From NCBI GenBank assembly GCA_051883555.1, contig JBJETY010000082.1, positions 1-20,546 of the forward strand: DNA of 20,546 nt, read 5' to 3'. The number at the start of each line of letters is the position of its first letter. Within the stretch, counting starts at the first letter, position 1. The stretch comes from CAG-917 sp051883555. Lineage in GTDB: Bacteria > Bacillota > Clostridia > Christensenellales > CAG-917. The notes under the pieces were generated by a model that saw only the letters and a list, made by a program, of their open reading frames with translations, ran no database searches and was not told where the DNA came from. Shown in pieces: positions 1 to 8,025 of the stretch. A program made the translations under genes and the position numbers.

Positions 1-286
1 ATCTCTTATAAAACGATACGTTCAAACTTTCAAAATAAATTTTAATAAAAATAATTTAAACGTTCTGCCGCACAATTTAACGCTCTCTGTTACAACCATT
101 AAAGTTAACGAATATAAGAGCATTTAGACAACGGTTGAAAACATTTGACCATTACGGCGTTTAACGTTAGGGTTTACTAATTTAACAAGCATGTTTTTAT
201 ATGAGACTTTTATAACCAACATATCTTGACTTTCAGATAACCTTACCTAAATTTTAGATAACCTTACCAAAGACTTTGCCCTGCTT
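1..286. other. Intergenic, AT-rich; no gene seen
   Basis: No convincing coding region or RNA gene. The one notable pattern is an exact 12-base direct repeat, GATAACCTTACC, at 236-247 and 257-268, with a 21-base period. It lies just downstream of the permease stop codon. I see no good hairpin-plus-T-run terminator for the permease here. Confidence 0.6.
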
Positions 287-1654
287 TCAGACAACGAACA
301 AAGCGCTCAGATACAAACCGCCTATTACAGCCAACATAGTGGGAACGGCTGTCGTTACGCCGTACTTTGCAAAATTTAAAAATCCGAATTTCACTCCGTG
401 TTTATTGGTTATGTCTACGCACATTATGCCGGCTAACGCTCCTACGGGCGTCAGATATGCGCCGATATTCGAGCCTGCAATAGAGGCAAAAACTCCCATA
501 ATTCCCATATTGCCCGTTTTCGCCATCGAAGAGTATAGTACGCTCATAGGAATGTTATTAACCAAATTTGCAACCAACATGCCGCTTAGTCCGAAACTAA
601 GAATATTAAGCGCTTCTCCGCCGGAAGATAGAAAATCGGAAATTATCGCCGAAATTCCGCATTTTTCCAAAGCAAGAATTATAATAAACATCGACAGCAC
701 AAAAGGCGCCAGCGTCCATGGGATACGCTTAAAAGAATTCCATAATACGGTAGGTTTGCGTTTTTTTACCGCGCAATAGAGCAATATACATAAGCACAGC
801 GATACCGCCGCGATAAGCGTTATAAACCACATCTGCACTCCTATTAAATCCGAAAATATCAAAAGCAAAATGCATGCCGAAAGGTGCACAAGCGAAATAA
901 TCGTAAGAGGTTTATCCGAAAGCGACGGGACTTCTTCCGTTTTGGTTATCGGCTGACTGAGTTTTTTGTAAAACAATAAATACAAAACGATAAAAGCCGT
1001 TATTGCCCCTAATACGGTAGGCAGCGCCATTCCGATTATATAATTTACAAAAGTTAAGCCGTATTCCGATGCAAGATATACGTTTGTCGGATTGCCGATA
1101 ATTAAAAACATGGAAAGAGTATTTGCCGCAACAAACTCCGCCATTATGTAAGGAATCGGGTCGATTTTAGCATTAAGGCAAAAACAACAGATAAAAGGCG
1201 TGAAAGTCAAAATCACGATATCGTTGGACGTAAATACGGTAAGAAAGGAAACTATCACGTATAAAAACACGAACAAACGCTTTTGGCTGTCTCCTGCCCT
1301 TAACAGCGTTTTCAGCGCTAAAAACCTGAAGAAACCCGCCTCGTCAAGAGCTATGGATATTACGGTCATCGAAAAAAACAGAATAACTATTTTTAGCGGA
1401 TTAATAGTCGTCGCCGATTTCCCGAAAAACGTCCCCATATCAAAAGTCAATCCCGCCCACGCGTCCGCTATGGAAATCGCACCGCTTATAACAACGGCTA
1501 TGGCGCCGATAAAAGGCGCAATCCAGAAAATATCGAATTTAAATTCCTTGCCGCTTTTCGTATTAAAAACGACGCTCGGCTTAAAAAGCACAAGCGTCAC
1601 GGTAATTATACACGTTATAACCGAAATAATTATTACTGCAATCATAATAAACAC
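287..1654 (-). CDS. ArsB/SLC13-type (ion transporter superfamily) permease
   Basis: 455-residue, very hydrophobic protein with about 10-12 membrane segments over its whole length. Motifs typical of the ArsB/NhaD/CitM ion-transporter superfamily are visible: SNDIVILTFTPF in the first half, then NNIPMSVL and GSNIGAYLTPVGALAG in the second half, as in two inverted half-repeats. The family moves anions (arsenite, dicarboxylates, citrate) or exchanges Na+/H+. The substrate cannot be read from the sequence, and no arsR or arsC gene lies nearby, so an arsenite role is not supported. The longest frame starts at a GTG (1654); an in-frame ATG three codons later (1645) is an alternative, and neither has a strong ribosome site. 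It lies 62 bases downstream of the dehydratase gene on the same strand with no obvious terminator between them, so cotranscription is possible. Confidence 0.8.
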   Translation of the reverse strand: MFIMIAVIIISVITCIITVTLVLFKPSVVFNTKSGKEFKFDIFWIAPFIGAIAVVISGAISIADAWAGLTFDMGTFFGKSATTINPLKIVILFFSMTVISIALDEAGFFRFLALKTLLRAGDSQKRLFVFLYVIVSFLTVFTSNDIVILTFTPFICCFCLNAKIDPIPYIMAEFVAANTLSMFLIIGNPTNVYLASEYGLTFVNYIIGMALPTVLGAITAFIVLYLLFYKKLSQPITKTEEVPSLSDKPLTIISLVHLSACILLLIFSDLIGVQMWFITLIAAVSLCLCILLYCAVKKRKPTVLWNSFKRIPWTLAPFVLSMFIIILALEKCGISAIISDFLSSGGEALNILSFGLSGMLVANLVNNIPMSVLYSSMAKTGNMGIMGVFASIAGSNIGAYLTPVGALAGIMCVDITNKHGVKFGFLNFAKYGVTTAVPTMLAVIGGLYLSALFVV

Positions 1655-1716
1655 TTCATTTGCAAATTTTTTTGCACGCCAATTTCAAAATCGAAATGTC
1701 AAATCAATATGATTTA

Positions 1717-3588
1717 TCACTCAATCTTAGGTTCTTGTTTATAGGTCGGAATCATGGCGTGCAACTGTTCTTTAACTTCTACCGCCTTATTTTCTCTTGC
1801 AAGGGTAAGAAGTTTATCGAGCTCTTTTACAAAGACTTTTTCGTCAACGTCTATTTGCTGACAAATGAAAATCTTTTTGTTTGAAGTCTTTCTCATGCCT
1901 TCGCCCGATATAAGCAACTCCTCATACAATTTCTCGCCCGGTCTTAATCCCGTAAAAACGATATCGATATCCTTATAAGGCTCCAATCCGGATAATCTTA
2001 TTAAATTTTCGGCAAGGTCGAGAATTTTAACCGGCTGTCCCATGTCAAGAACGAAAATCTCTCCCGTCGCTGAGAAAGTACCCGTTTGCAAAACGAGCGA
2101 AACAGCTTCGGGTATCGTCATGAAATACCTTATAATACGTCTGTCGGTAAGCGTAACAGGTCCGCCCTCCGCTATCTGCTTTTTAAACAACGGAATAACG
2201 GAACCGTTTGAACCCAATACGTTTCCGAAACGAACGGCACAGAAAACGGTATCCTTGCAAGTTTGGGCATGATATTTTACTATCATTTCGCAACAGCGTT
2301 TCGACGCGCCCATAACGTTTGTAGGATTAACCGCCTTATCGGTTGATATAAGTAAAAATCTTTTTACTTTAAATTCAGCGGCCAACTTGCAAAGGTTAAG
2401 CGTTCCGACAACGTTGTTCTTTATTGCCTGTTCAGGCACGTGTTCCATAAGCGGAACGTGCTTGTGCGCCGCTGCATGGAAAACAAGTTCAGGACGATAG
2501 ATATCAAAAAGAATCTTACATTTATCGTAATCGGCAATTGAACAAATTTCCGCCACCAAATCAAGTTTAGGATATCTTCTTTTAAGCTCTTGCTGAATAT
2601 CGTAAGCATTGTTTTCGTAAATTTCCATTATTATAAGCTTTTTAGGCTCAAACGACGCTATTTGTCTGCAAAGTTCGCTTCCGATAGAGCCGCCGCCCCC
2701 CGTTACCAAAACAACTTTTCCTTGAATGTAATTTTTGACTTCTTTCGAATCGAAAGTCATAGGCTCACGGCCAAGCAAATCTTCGATTTTTACGTCTCGA
2801 GGCTGAGTAGTCATATCGGCGCTTTCAACAAGCTCCTGAACTGGCGGAATAACCTTTAAAACGCATTTTGTAGAAATACAATCGTTGATTATTTCCGCCT
2901 TCTTCATAGGGTCGCAGGTTGGTATAGCAAAAATTATCTTGCGTATATAATATTTCTTTACTACTTCGGCTATTTGTTTGGTCGTTCCTACCACAGGGAT
3001 ATCTACAATCTGTTTACCCTGCTTTTCTTCGCTGTCGTCGACAAAACATATCGGATTGAAAATCGACGGGTCGTTTGCAAAACCTTTTGCGATTGCCGAA
3101 CCTGTCCAGCCTGCGCCGATTATCAACGTATTATTTCTGGCCGAACTCTTTACGTCGAGTACGTGTTTCAGTTTGTGTTTCCTTAAATACAACTGCCAAG
3201 ATGACAACTTTTCTATCGAAAGTCCCAGATATATAATTAAGAAAAGCACGACGAAATAGAACGCCATCCATTTGGAATATCCGAAAGTAGCGAACGACAA
3301 CGCCATCGAAAATACGAAATCGAGAACAAGGATGAGCAGCAACACTAAAAACGGTTTTCCACTCGCATGTTCCCAAAGTATTTTGTTTAGTTTAAAAATA
3401 AATTGAAATACAAAATAAAAGAAAATAGAATATATCGGCAAAGCCAGATAATGTTCCCAACTTATAGGAGAACCCATATTATATCTGAAAAATACCAACA
3501 ACAATTCGGAACAGGCAAGCAAAATAAAAAAATCAACGATATTGCTCTTTTCTCGTTTCGTAAATTTCAGCATCCGATTTTTTATCAT
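1717..3588 (-). CDS. Membrane-anchored UDP-GlcNAc 4,6-dehydratase (FlaA1/CapD/WbpM type)
   Basis: 623 residues, the normal size for the large membrane form of this family. Residues about 15-125 hold four hydrophobic segments. A first nucleotide-binding fold begins near IIGAGWTG (155-163). The catalytic SDR domain starts at VTGGGGSIGSE (295-305). The active site reads STDKAVNPTNVMGASK (415-430), with Met426 and Lys430 in the usual Tyr-x3-Lys positions. This Ser/Met/Lys arrangement is characteristic of the WbpM/PglF class. Family knowledge: these enzymes turn UDP-GlcNAc into UDP-4-keto-6-deoxy-GlcNAc, the first step towards bacillosamine, QuiNAc or FucNAc units for surface glycans. It fits the Wzz/Wzy genes upstream and the GlcN-6-P pathway genes further on. 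The start is supported by an AGAGG ribosome site and a strong promoter just upstream. The exact sugar product is inferred. Confidence 0.88.
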   Translation of the reverse strand: MIKNRMLKFTKREKSNIVDFFILLACSELLLVFFRYNMGSPISWEHYLALPIYSIFFYFVFQFIFKLNKILWEHASGKPFLVLLLILVLDFVFSMALSFATFGYSKWMAFYFVVLFLIIYLGLSIEKLSSWQLYLRKHKLKHVLDVKSSARNNTLIIGAGWTGSAIAKGFANDPSIFNPICFVDDSEEKQGKQIVDIPVVGTTKQIAEVVKKYYIRKIIFAIPTCDPMKKAEIINDCISTKCVLKVIPPVQELVESADMTTQPRDVKIEDLLGREPMTFDSKEVKNYIQGKVVLVTGGGGSIGSELCRQIASFEPKKLIIMEIYENNAYDIQQELKRRYPKLDLVAEICSIADYDKCKILFDIYRPELVFHAAAHKHVPLMEHVPEQAIKNNVVGTLNLCKLAAEFKVKRFLLISTDKAVNPTNVMGASKRCCEMIVKYHAQTCKDTVFCAVRFGNVLGSNGSVIPLFKKQIAEGGPVTLTDRRIIRYFMTIPEAVSLVLQTGTFSATGEIFVLDMGQPVKILDLAENLIRLSGLEPYKDIDIVFTGLRPGEKLYEELLISGEGMRKTSNKKIFICQQIDVDEKVFVKELDKLLTLARENKAVEVKEQLHAMIPTYKQEPKIE

Positions 3589-3630
3589 ATTATCCTCTGT
3601 AATATCTTATTGCTCTTTATTATCCTTGCG

Positions 3631-3659
3631 ATTATACCACCTGTTTCTATAATAGTCAA
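3631..3659 (-). promoter_or_regulatory. Sigma-A-type promoter for the dehydratase gene
   Basis: On the minus strand TTGACT (3654-3659) is separated by 17 bases from TATAAT (3631-3636), with TGG directly before the -10 box. The predicted start near 3624 leaves a leader of about 35 bases containing the AGAGG ribosome site. Confidence 0.75.
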
Positions 3660-4130
3660 GTCATTAAGCCTCAACTTATACCACTTCGACTAACTACTAC
3701 TTATCCCTGTCGTTTAAATCAAAAATCAAACTAATATTAATTTTATCCGATGTATCGTAATTTTTACAATCTCGGGAAACAATCATACGGTTTTTATAGC
3801 ATAATCATAACTTTTCACCGAAAGCTTGTTAAACAAGGATTACTTTGACAACTTTCAGTAATTTACAAACCTTTTATATCGGTTCTCCGTTATTAAGTTT
3901 TTAAATGGGTGCATTATTCGTTTCAACATAGCACTTTTCTATAACCGCTAATTACACGTCGGTTAAATATAGCCGTTTTATAAAAACGTTTTATACCACC
4001 TATTATTTTGGTCCCTAAGAGTCAAACATAATACTTAATTCGTACAGCCCGATAGAACATTTCTATACGATAATAAATAATATTTAGCTCTTAGTTAAAT
4101 ATAACGATACTATTTGCAATTTTAGTACAA
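3660..4130. other. 470-base intergenic region, AT-rich, no gene
   Basis: No coding region supported on either strand. The motif TTATACCAC (minus strand GTGGTATAA) recurs at 3676-3684 and 3991-3999, and a third copy is the dehydratase -10 region at 3632-3640. The two extra copies look like extended -10 boxes on the minus strand but lack good -35 boxes. No terminator was found for the zinc-ribbon gene that reads into this region. Confidence 0.5.
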
Positions 4131-4268
4131 TTATTTTTTATATTCGCTCACATTCTCCTCTTTTGGTTTTGCCGTATCTTCTTTCAAAGCAGTTTTAGCA
4201 AGACAATCGGGACAAACCATTGTTCCTTCCGGCACAACATTACCGCAACAAATACATCTGTCTTCCAT
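4131..4268 (-). CDS. 45-residue zinc-ribbon protein
   Basis: The frame runs from ATG (4266-4268) to TAA (4131-4133). It begins MEDRCICCGNVVPEGTMVCP and holds two Cys pairs, C5-x2-C8 and C19-x2-C22 (plus C7), each of knuckle type, followed by a charged tail rich in Lys and Glu. This is a minimal zinc ribbon that probably binds one Zn2+. Support for a real gene: an AAGAGGTG ribosome site at good distance, and a consensus-like promoter (TTGACA, 16 bases, TACAAT) directly upstream. Small zinc-ribbon proteins of this shape are common in Clostridia and mostly uncharacterised, and I cannot assign a role. It lies between the Wzz and dehydratase genes on the same strand, but has its own promoter and follows a terminator, so it is probably not part of the glycan operon. 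Confidence 0.7.
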   Translation of the reverse strand: MEDRCICCGNVVPEGTMVCPDCLAKTALKEDTAKPKEENVSEYKK

Positions 4269-4296
4269 TTTTCACCTCTTATATATTGTATGGCAT

Positions 4297-4324
4297 ATTG
4301 TATTTTTTTATAACAATCTGTCAA
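4297..4324 (-). promoter_or_regulatory. Promoter for the zinc-ribbon gene
   Basis: Minus strand TTGACA (4319-4324), a 16-base spacer, then TACAAT (4297-4302). A second ATTGTA copy at 4285-4290 lies too far from the -35 box. The predicted transcript start is about 20 bases before the coding start. Confidence 0.55.
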
Positions 4325-4564
4325 TATAGAAATTTAATTCGTCACTTCTTTCGCTCAATCACGTCAACAAAAAATGCTGAAAACAGGCATTTATTTAAGA
4401 TAAAGTTTGTGAAATTTTAATTTTTATTTTACGTTTTAAATCTTATTTAAAATACGATTATAAAGGAAATCAAAATTATTAAAGTTAGCAAGCATTATTT
4501 ATAAAAAAAGTTTGTATTTTATAAAATTTAAATAGCCGATAAGCGATGATAAAACGTTGTAAAA

Positions 4565-4598
4565 AAAGAGTGTTTCATTGCTAAATAAAACACTCTTT
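4565..4598 (-). terminator. Rho-independent terminator after the Wzz gene
   Basis: A perfect 11-base-pair stem (AAAGAGTGTTT at 4565-4575 with AAACACTCTTT at 4588-4598) and a 12-base loop. On the minus strand it runs into a T7 stretch. It lies about 50 bases past the end of the Wzz-like gene. The plus side also has T residues, so it could work both ways. Confidence 0.8.
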
Positions 4599-4648
4599 GT
4601 TTTTCTTAATATTTTCATACGATGCTTCGTTCAGCACTCGTTGCACCG

Positions 4649-6085
4649 TTATTTTTTTTCGGCATCCGATTCAGACTTTACTTCCTGCTCCATCTGTTGT
4701 TCGTCATCCGTTGTTTCCTTATTTGCTACTGTTTGTTTTGCAGCTTTTTTTTCTGCAAAACTCTTCTTGATCTTTACACCTACCGGCGTCATTATAAGCC
4801 CAAGCAATATGCCTACCACAAGAGATATTAACATGATTTTAAGCCAAGGCGTTGACGTAAACGACGAAACAGTAAATGCCTCCGAGGTGATACTAACGTT
4901 TTCTGCAAGTTCTTTTCCGGAATACTCTATTGCAAACTCGTTAAACTCTTCGATAAACGTATCCATTTCTGTAACAAAAGCAATTATTTTTGTCTCCATG
5001 TCTAAAACTTCGGCGCTTCCGGCTGCCGGTCCGGCATTTAAGTCCGTAACCCAGGATTCCAAATTAGCTTTTCGTATGGTAAGATCTTCAATTTTGCTGG
5101 CTATTGTCGTCTGCTTTTTGAACTCGTTATCGAAAGCATCCGATTTCGGTACGGTGATATTTGCTACGCTGCTACCACTTACGCTGACGCTAGGATATTG
5201 TTTGCTGTAAGCCTCAAGAAAGTCTTTAATGCTTGTCAACAAACTATTTTTTGCAGTTATCTCTTCGCTGATTTGTTTTATTTCATAATTAAGATAGTTT
5301 AAAGTTGAATCTTTATCCCTTACGACTCTTCCGCTCTTCGCATTAGAAATTATTAAATTCAGTTTCTGCATATAAGCGTTTATCTTAATTTTAATACTTG
5401 AAAGCGTATCGCCTTTTGTTGAAATAAATTGCGAATCGCTTAAAGTGTTTACGTAATCGAGCGCATAATTGAATTCGTTCGTTATTGTATTAAAAATTTC
5501 AACAAAATCGCTTGCCTTTATGTCGGATTCATTCAAAAAACCAACGGTTAACTTATCTGTGACAATGTATTTATTTTTAAAGCTAGTCAAATAACAAGAC
5601 ATTAAGTTATTAACTATACTTGTAGCTTCCGTTTCAGTCATACCGTCGATTTGTTTATAATCAAAAGTAATAGTAAACTCACTTGGCATATAATTCAATT
5701 CTTCACCATCACTCGTTTCTTCGGCTCCCGGTTTGACTCCCGCAATTTTTATCGCACTTCTTACGGTAGCTGCATCATACTTATTCTGTAAATCGAGATT
5801 CGTCAAGGCAGCCGACACAACCTGTATTTCTCTTATTGAATCGCTATTAAAAATATTTCCTATTGGGTCAAGTCCCTCCGATATACCGGTGTAGGTAAAT
5901 TCGATTGAAGCACGAATATTTCCGTTAATGTCGTTTTTCAACGAAATACAAACACCTACCAACGCTCCGACAATTAAACATAATACTAAAAATATGACAA
6001 GCATTGGAATAGCTTTTTTTAAAAATTTAAAAATATCGTGAAACGTCACACCTGCGTCTGCATAGTCTTGTCTATTATCTTCCAT
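4649..6085 (-). CDS. Wzz-like polysaccharide chain-length/copolymerase protein
   Basis: 478 residues with the layout of a polysaccharide copolymerase. A short cytoplasmic N-terminus is followed by a membrane segment at about 26-48. A long extracytoplasmic region with helical, coiled-coil-like stretches follows (for example YEIKQISEEITAKNSLL and KIEDLTIRKANLESW). A second membrane segment at about 412-432 ends in the MTPVGVKIKK boundary, and a charged Lys/Glu-rich tail closes the protein. This two-transmembrane Wzz/CapA layout controls the length or export of surface polysaccharides. No BY-kinase domain is fused to it and no kinase gene is visible in the window. The start is supported by AAAGGAG 8-10 bases upstream. 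It lies 54 bases after the Wzy-like gene, in the same operon, and is closed by a terminator. Sequence identity in this family is low, so the call rests on architecture and context. Confidence 0.75.
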   Translation of the reverse strand: MEDNRQDYADAGVTFHDIFKFLKKAIPMLVIFLVLCLIVGALVGVCISLKNDINGNIRASIEFTYTGISEGLDPIGNIFNSDSIREIQVVSAALTNLDLQNKYDAATVRSAIKIAGVKPGAEETSDGEELNYMPSEFTITFDYKQIDGMTETEATSIVNNLMSCYLTSFKNKYIVTDKLTVGFLNESDIKASDFVEIFNTITNEFNYALDYVNTLSDSQFISTKGDTLSSIKIKINAYMQKLNLIISNAKSGRVVRDKDSTLNYLNYEIKQISEEITAKNSLLTSIKDFLEAYSKQYPSVSVSGSSVANITVPKSDAFDNEFKKQTTIASKIEDLTIRKANLESWVTDLNAGPAAGSAEVLDMETKIIAFVTEMDTFIEEFNEFAIEYSGKELAENVSITSEAFTVSSFTSTPWLKIMLISLVVGILLGLIMTPVGVKIKKSFAEKKAAKQTVANKETTDDEQQMEQEVKSESDAEKK

Positions 6086-6139
6086 TTGTATTTTTCTCCT
6101 TTACAATTATTCCGTATATCGAAAAGATATCCGAGCTAA

Positions 6140-7738
6140 TTAGTCCTCTAAAACTCTTCCGTAAACGTTTTTAACGTCATCATCGTCTTTTTTAAATACG
6201 TTTATAAGTTTACCGTCATTATTTAAATCAAACTGCCATTCTTTCTCATTTCTGCCGTTTATTATTTCAAGCATAGCTACAATCGTCGTTACCATAATCA
6301 TAGACGGCATAGGGACAAACGTTCCCGTATCAATCATAGCATAGGCTTCAAACGTAATCATACCTATAAGCACAAATACGTTGAAAACGTCTTTCTTGCA
6401 GATAATTCTGAATCTTACTATATAATTGTAAACGTATGCCGCAATACCTACAAGTCCCATACAAGCTAAGACCTGGAAAAAAGTAGAATGGAAGAAATAG
6501 AAGCCGAGCGTTCCTCCATTGTAGTTAGGACCGGCATATCCCATACCCACACCGAAAATAGGATTGGATTTAAAGCAATTCCACGCTTCGGTATAAAGCT
6601 TAGTTCTGCCATTAGTAACGACCTTTCCTTCCGCATCGAAACTGTGATGTATTATCGATGAGAACAGATGAGACGAGTGTTCCCACGTTACTCCGATTAT
6701 TATTGCAAAAATTGCAACAAGCACTAAAACAGTAATGATAATCCCCTTTCTGTAAGCTTTCGAATAATATATCATTGCAACAAGCAAGAACGGTAAAGCG
6801 ATTAAAGCAAAAAGAATACCGCCACGCGACAAACTGAGAATTATTCCGACGTATTGCAATGCAAGTAAAAGAGTATAAAACCACGAATACTTCGATTTAA
6901 CGGCAAGATAGCAGGTACCCAGAATAAGGATTGCAAGGATACTTGCAAAATTGTTTCCTATGCACCAACCGAGAGAGACTCTTTCTTCTATATCTTTAAT
7001 TCTCGACGGGTCACGCAAATAGAAAACGAAAACTTGCAAAGTGATGAGCAAAGCGGTATACATAAACATTTTCGCCATGAATTTCTTTACGTCGAAATCT
7101 TTTTTAGGTTTGCAATAATTGCTGAAAAGGAAATATAAAGCTAGAATTGCAATACCTAACAGCAACACCCATACAAGACCGTTTTTATATCCTGCTCCGT
7201 CGATTGTTCCTATTCCGCCGAATATCAAGGCAATTGACACTGCAAGTTGCGGAAAGAAATATTTGTGAATTTTAAATCCCCTGTAATAATGCACGAGATG
7301 ATACACCAAAGCAATTGGCAAAGGAATCAAACCAAGCACCGCCAAGCCGTATGCCGTCGGATTGATTTCAACCGGGAATATCGCCGCCACCATAAATATC
7401 ACAGGTAAAATAAACGTCAAATCGTCTTTTACTACGAGAATGAAAGACGCAAAAAGTACAATAATGATAAGACCGACGACTTCGACGAATCTTGCATAAT
7501 ATCCGATATTCCAGAAAAGGAATACGATTGCAGCTATTGTGATTAAATAGTAATCCGAATATAGAAATTTATTAAGCTTAGATATGAATTTTTCATATTT
7601 CGGAGATTTTTCAAATTTAAATTTTTTGTATCCTTCGTTAGAATCAAGCGCGTCGTTTACAAGCTCGACTTTTCCTTTTTCTAACGCTTTTTCTCCAACA
7701 CTTTCTGTGTTTAACACTTCTTTTTCCATAGCTCTCAT
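6140..7738 (-). CDS. O-antigen ligase/polymerase (Wzy/WaaL-type) membrane protein
   Basis: 532 residues: a charged cytoplasmic N-terminus of about 60, then about 10-12 hydrophobic segments to about residue 490 and a charged C-terminal tail. Typical Wzy_C/O-antigen-ligase features are visible: LSLSRGG at 301-307 at the end of a membrane helix, then an external loop with GRTKLYTEAWNCFKSNPIFG (377-396) and GVGMG (396-400). The family joins lipid-linked glycans, either polymerising them or transferring them to an acceptor; sequence cannot tell which. It is the first gene of a two-gene operon with the Wzz-like protein, which favours a polymerase. The start is uncertain. The promoter -10 box ends only about 12 bases before the ATG at 7738, so the second ATG (7729, MEKEVLN) is equally plausible. 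Confidence 0.8.
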   Translation of the reverse strand: MRAMEKEVLNTESVGEKALEKGKVELVNDALDSNEGYKKFKFEKSPKYEKFISKLNKFLYSDYYLITIAAIVFLFWNIGYYARFVEVVGLIIIVLFASFILVVKDDLTFILPVIFMVAAIFPVEINPTAYGLAVLGLIPLPIALVYHLVHYYRGFKIHKYFFPQLAVSIALIFGGIGTIDGAGYKNGLVWVLLLGIAILALYFLFSNYCKPKKDFDVKKFMAKMFMYTALLITLQVFVFYLRDPSRIKDIEERVSLGWCIGNNFASILAILILGTCYLAVKSKYSWFYTLLLALQYVGIILSLSRGGILFALIALPFLLVAMIYYSKAYRKGIIITVLVLVAIFAIIIGVTWEHSSHLFSSIIHHSFDAEGKVVTNGRTKLYTEAWNCFKSNPIFGVGMGYAGPNYNGGTLGFYFFHSTFFQVLACMGLVGIAAYVYNYIVRFRIICKKDVFNVFVLIGMITFEAYAMIDTGTFVPMPSMIMVTTIVAMLEIINGRNEKEWQFDLNNDGKLINVFKKDDDDVKNVYGRVLED

Positions 7739-7749
7739 TCTAACAAATC

Positions 7750-7779
7750 TTTATATAAAAATCAACAACTTGCCGTCAA
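7750..7779 (-). promoter_or_regulatory. Promoter for the Wzy-Wzz operon
   Basis: Minus strand TTGACG (7774-7779), 18 bases, TATAAA (7750-7755). A shifted TATATA gives a 16-base spacer. The predicted transcript start is at about 7743, leaving a very short leader before the Wzy-like gene. Confidence 0.5.
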
Positions 7780-7911
7780 AAAAAAACGTACCCTCGTTCC
7801 TTTTGAAGAAATTATCACCCCTTTTTTATCGTTTTATCCTTTTTGAACAACTAATTAGGTATATTTTAAAGCAGTTTAGCTATTTATTTAAACAAAAAAC
7901 AAGCGTTTTTA

Positions 7912-7940
7912 TTGCATATAAATCGATTTCATAATATAAT
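7912..7940 (+). promoter_or_regulatory. Promoter for the GlmU-GlmM fusion gene
   Basis: TTGCAT (7912-7917), a 17-base spacer, then a perfect TATAAT (7935-7940). The leader of about 80 bases contains a small CGGTT/AACCG hairpin and ends with AGGAG (8016-8020), 5 bases before the ATG at 8026. It is divergent from the Wzy-Wzz promoter; the two share the 287-base gap between the genes. Confidence 0.7.
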
Positions 7941-8025
7941 AATACATAATGTGCATATAAAAAATTTCGGTTTTTAACCGTAAACCGCATTAAAATCAAG
8001 CACAAAGATAAAATCAGGAGTTTAT

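Noticed and set aside
287..1654. Arsenite efflux pump ArsB as a specific function
   Set aside because: The superfamily motifs fit, but no ars genes are nearby and the context is surface glycan. Only a broad permease call is supported.
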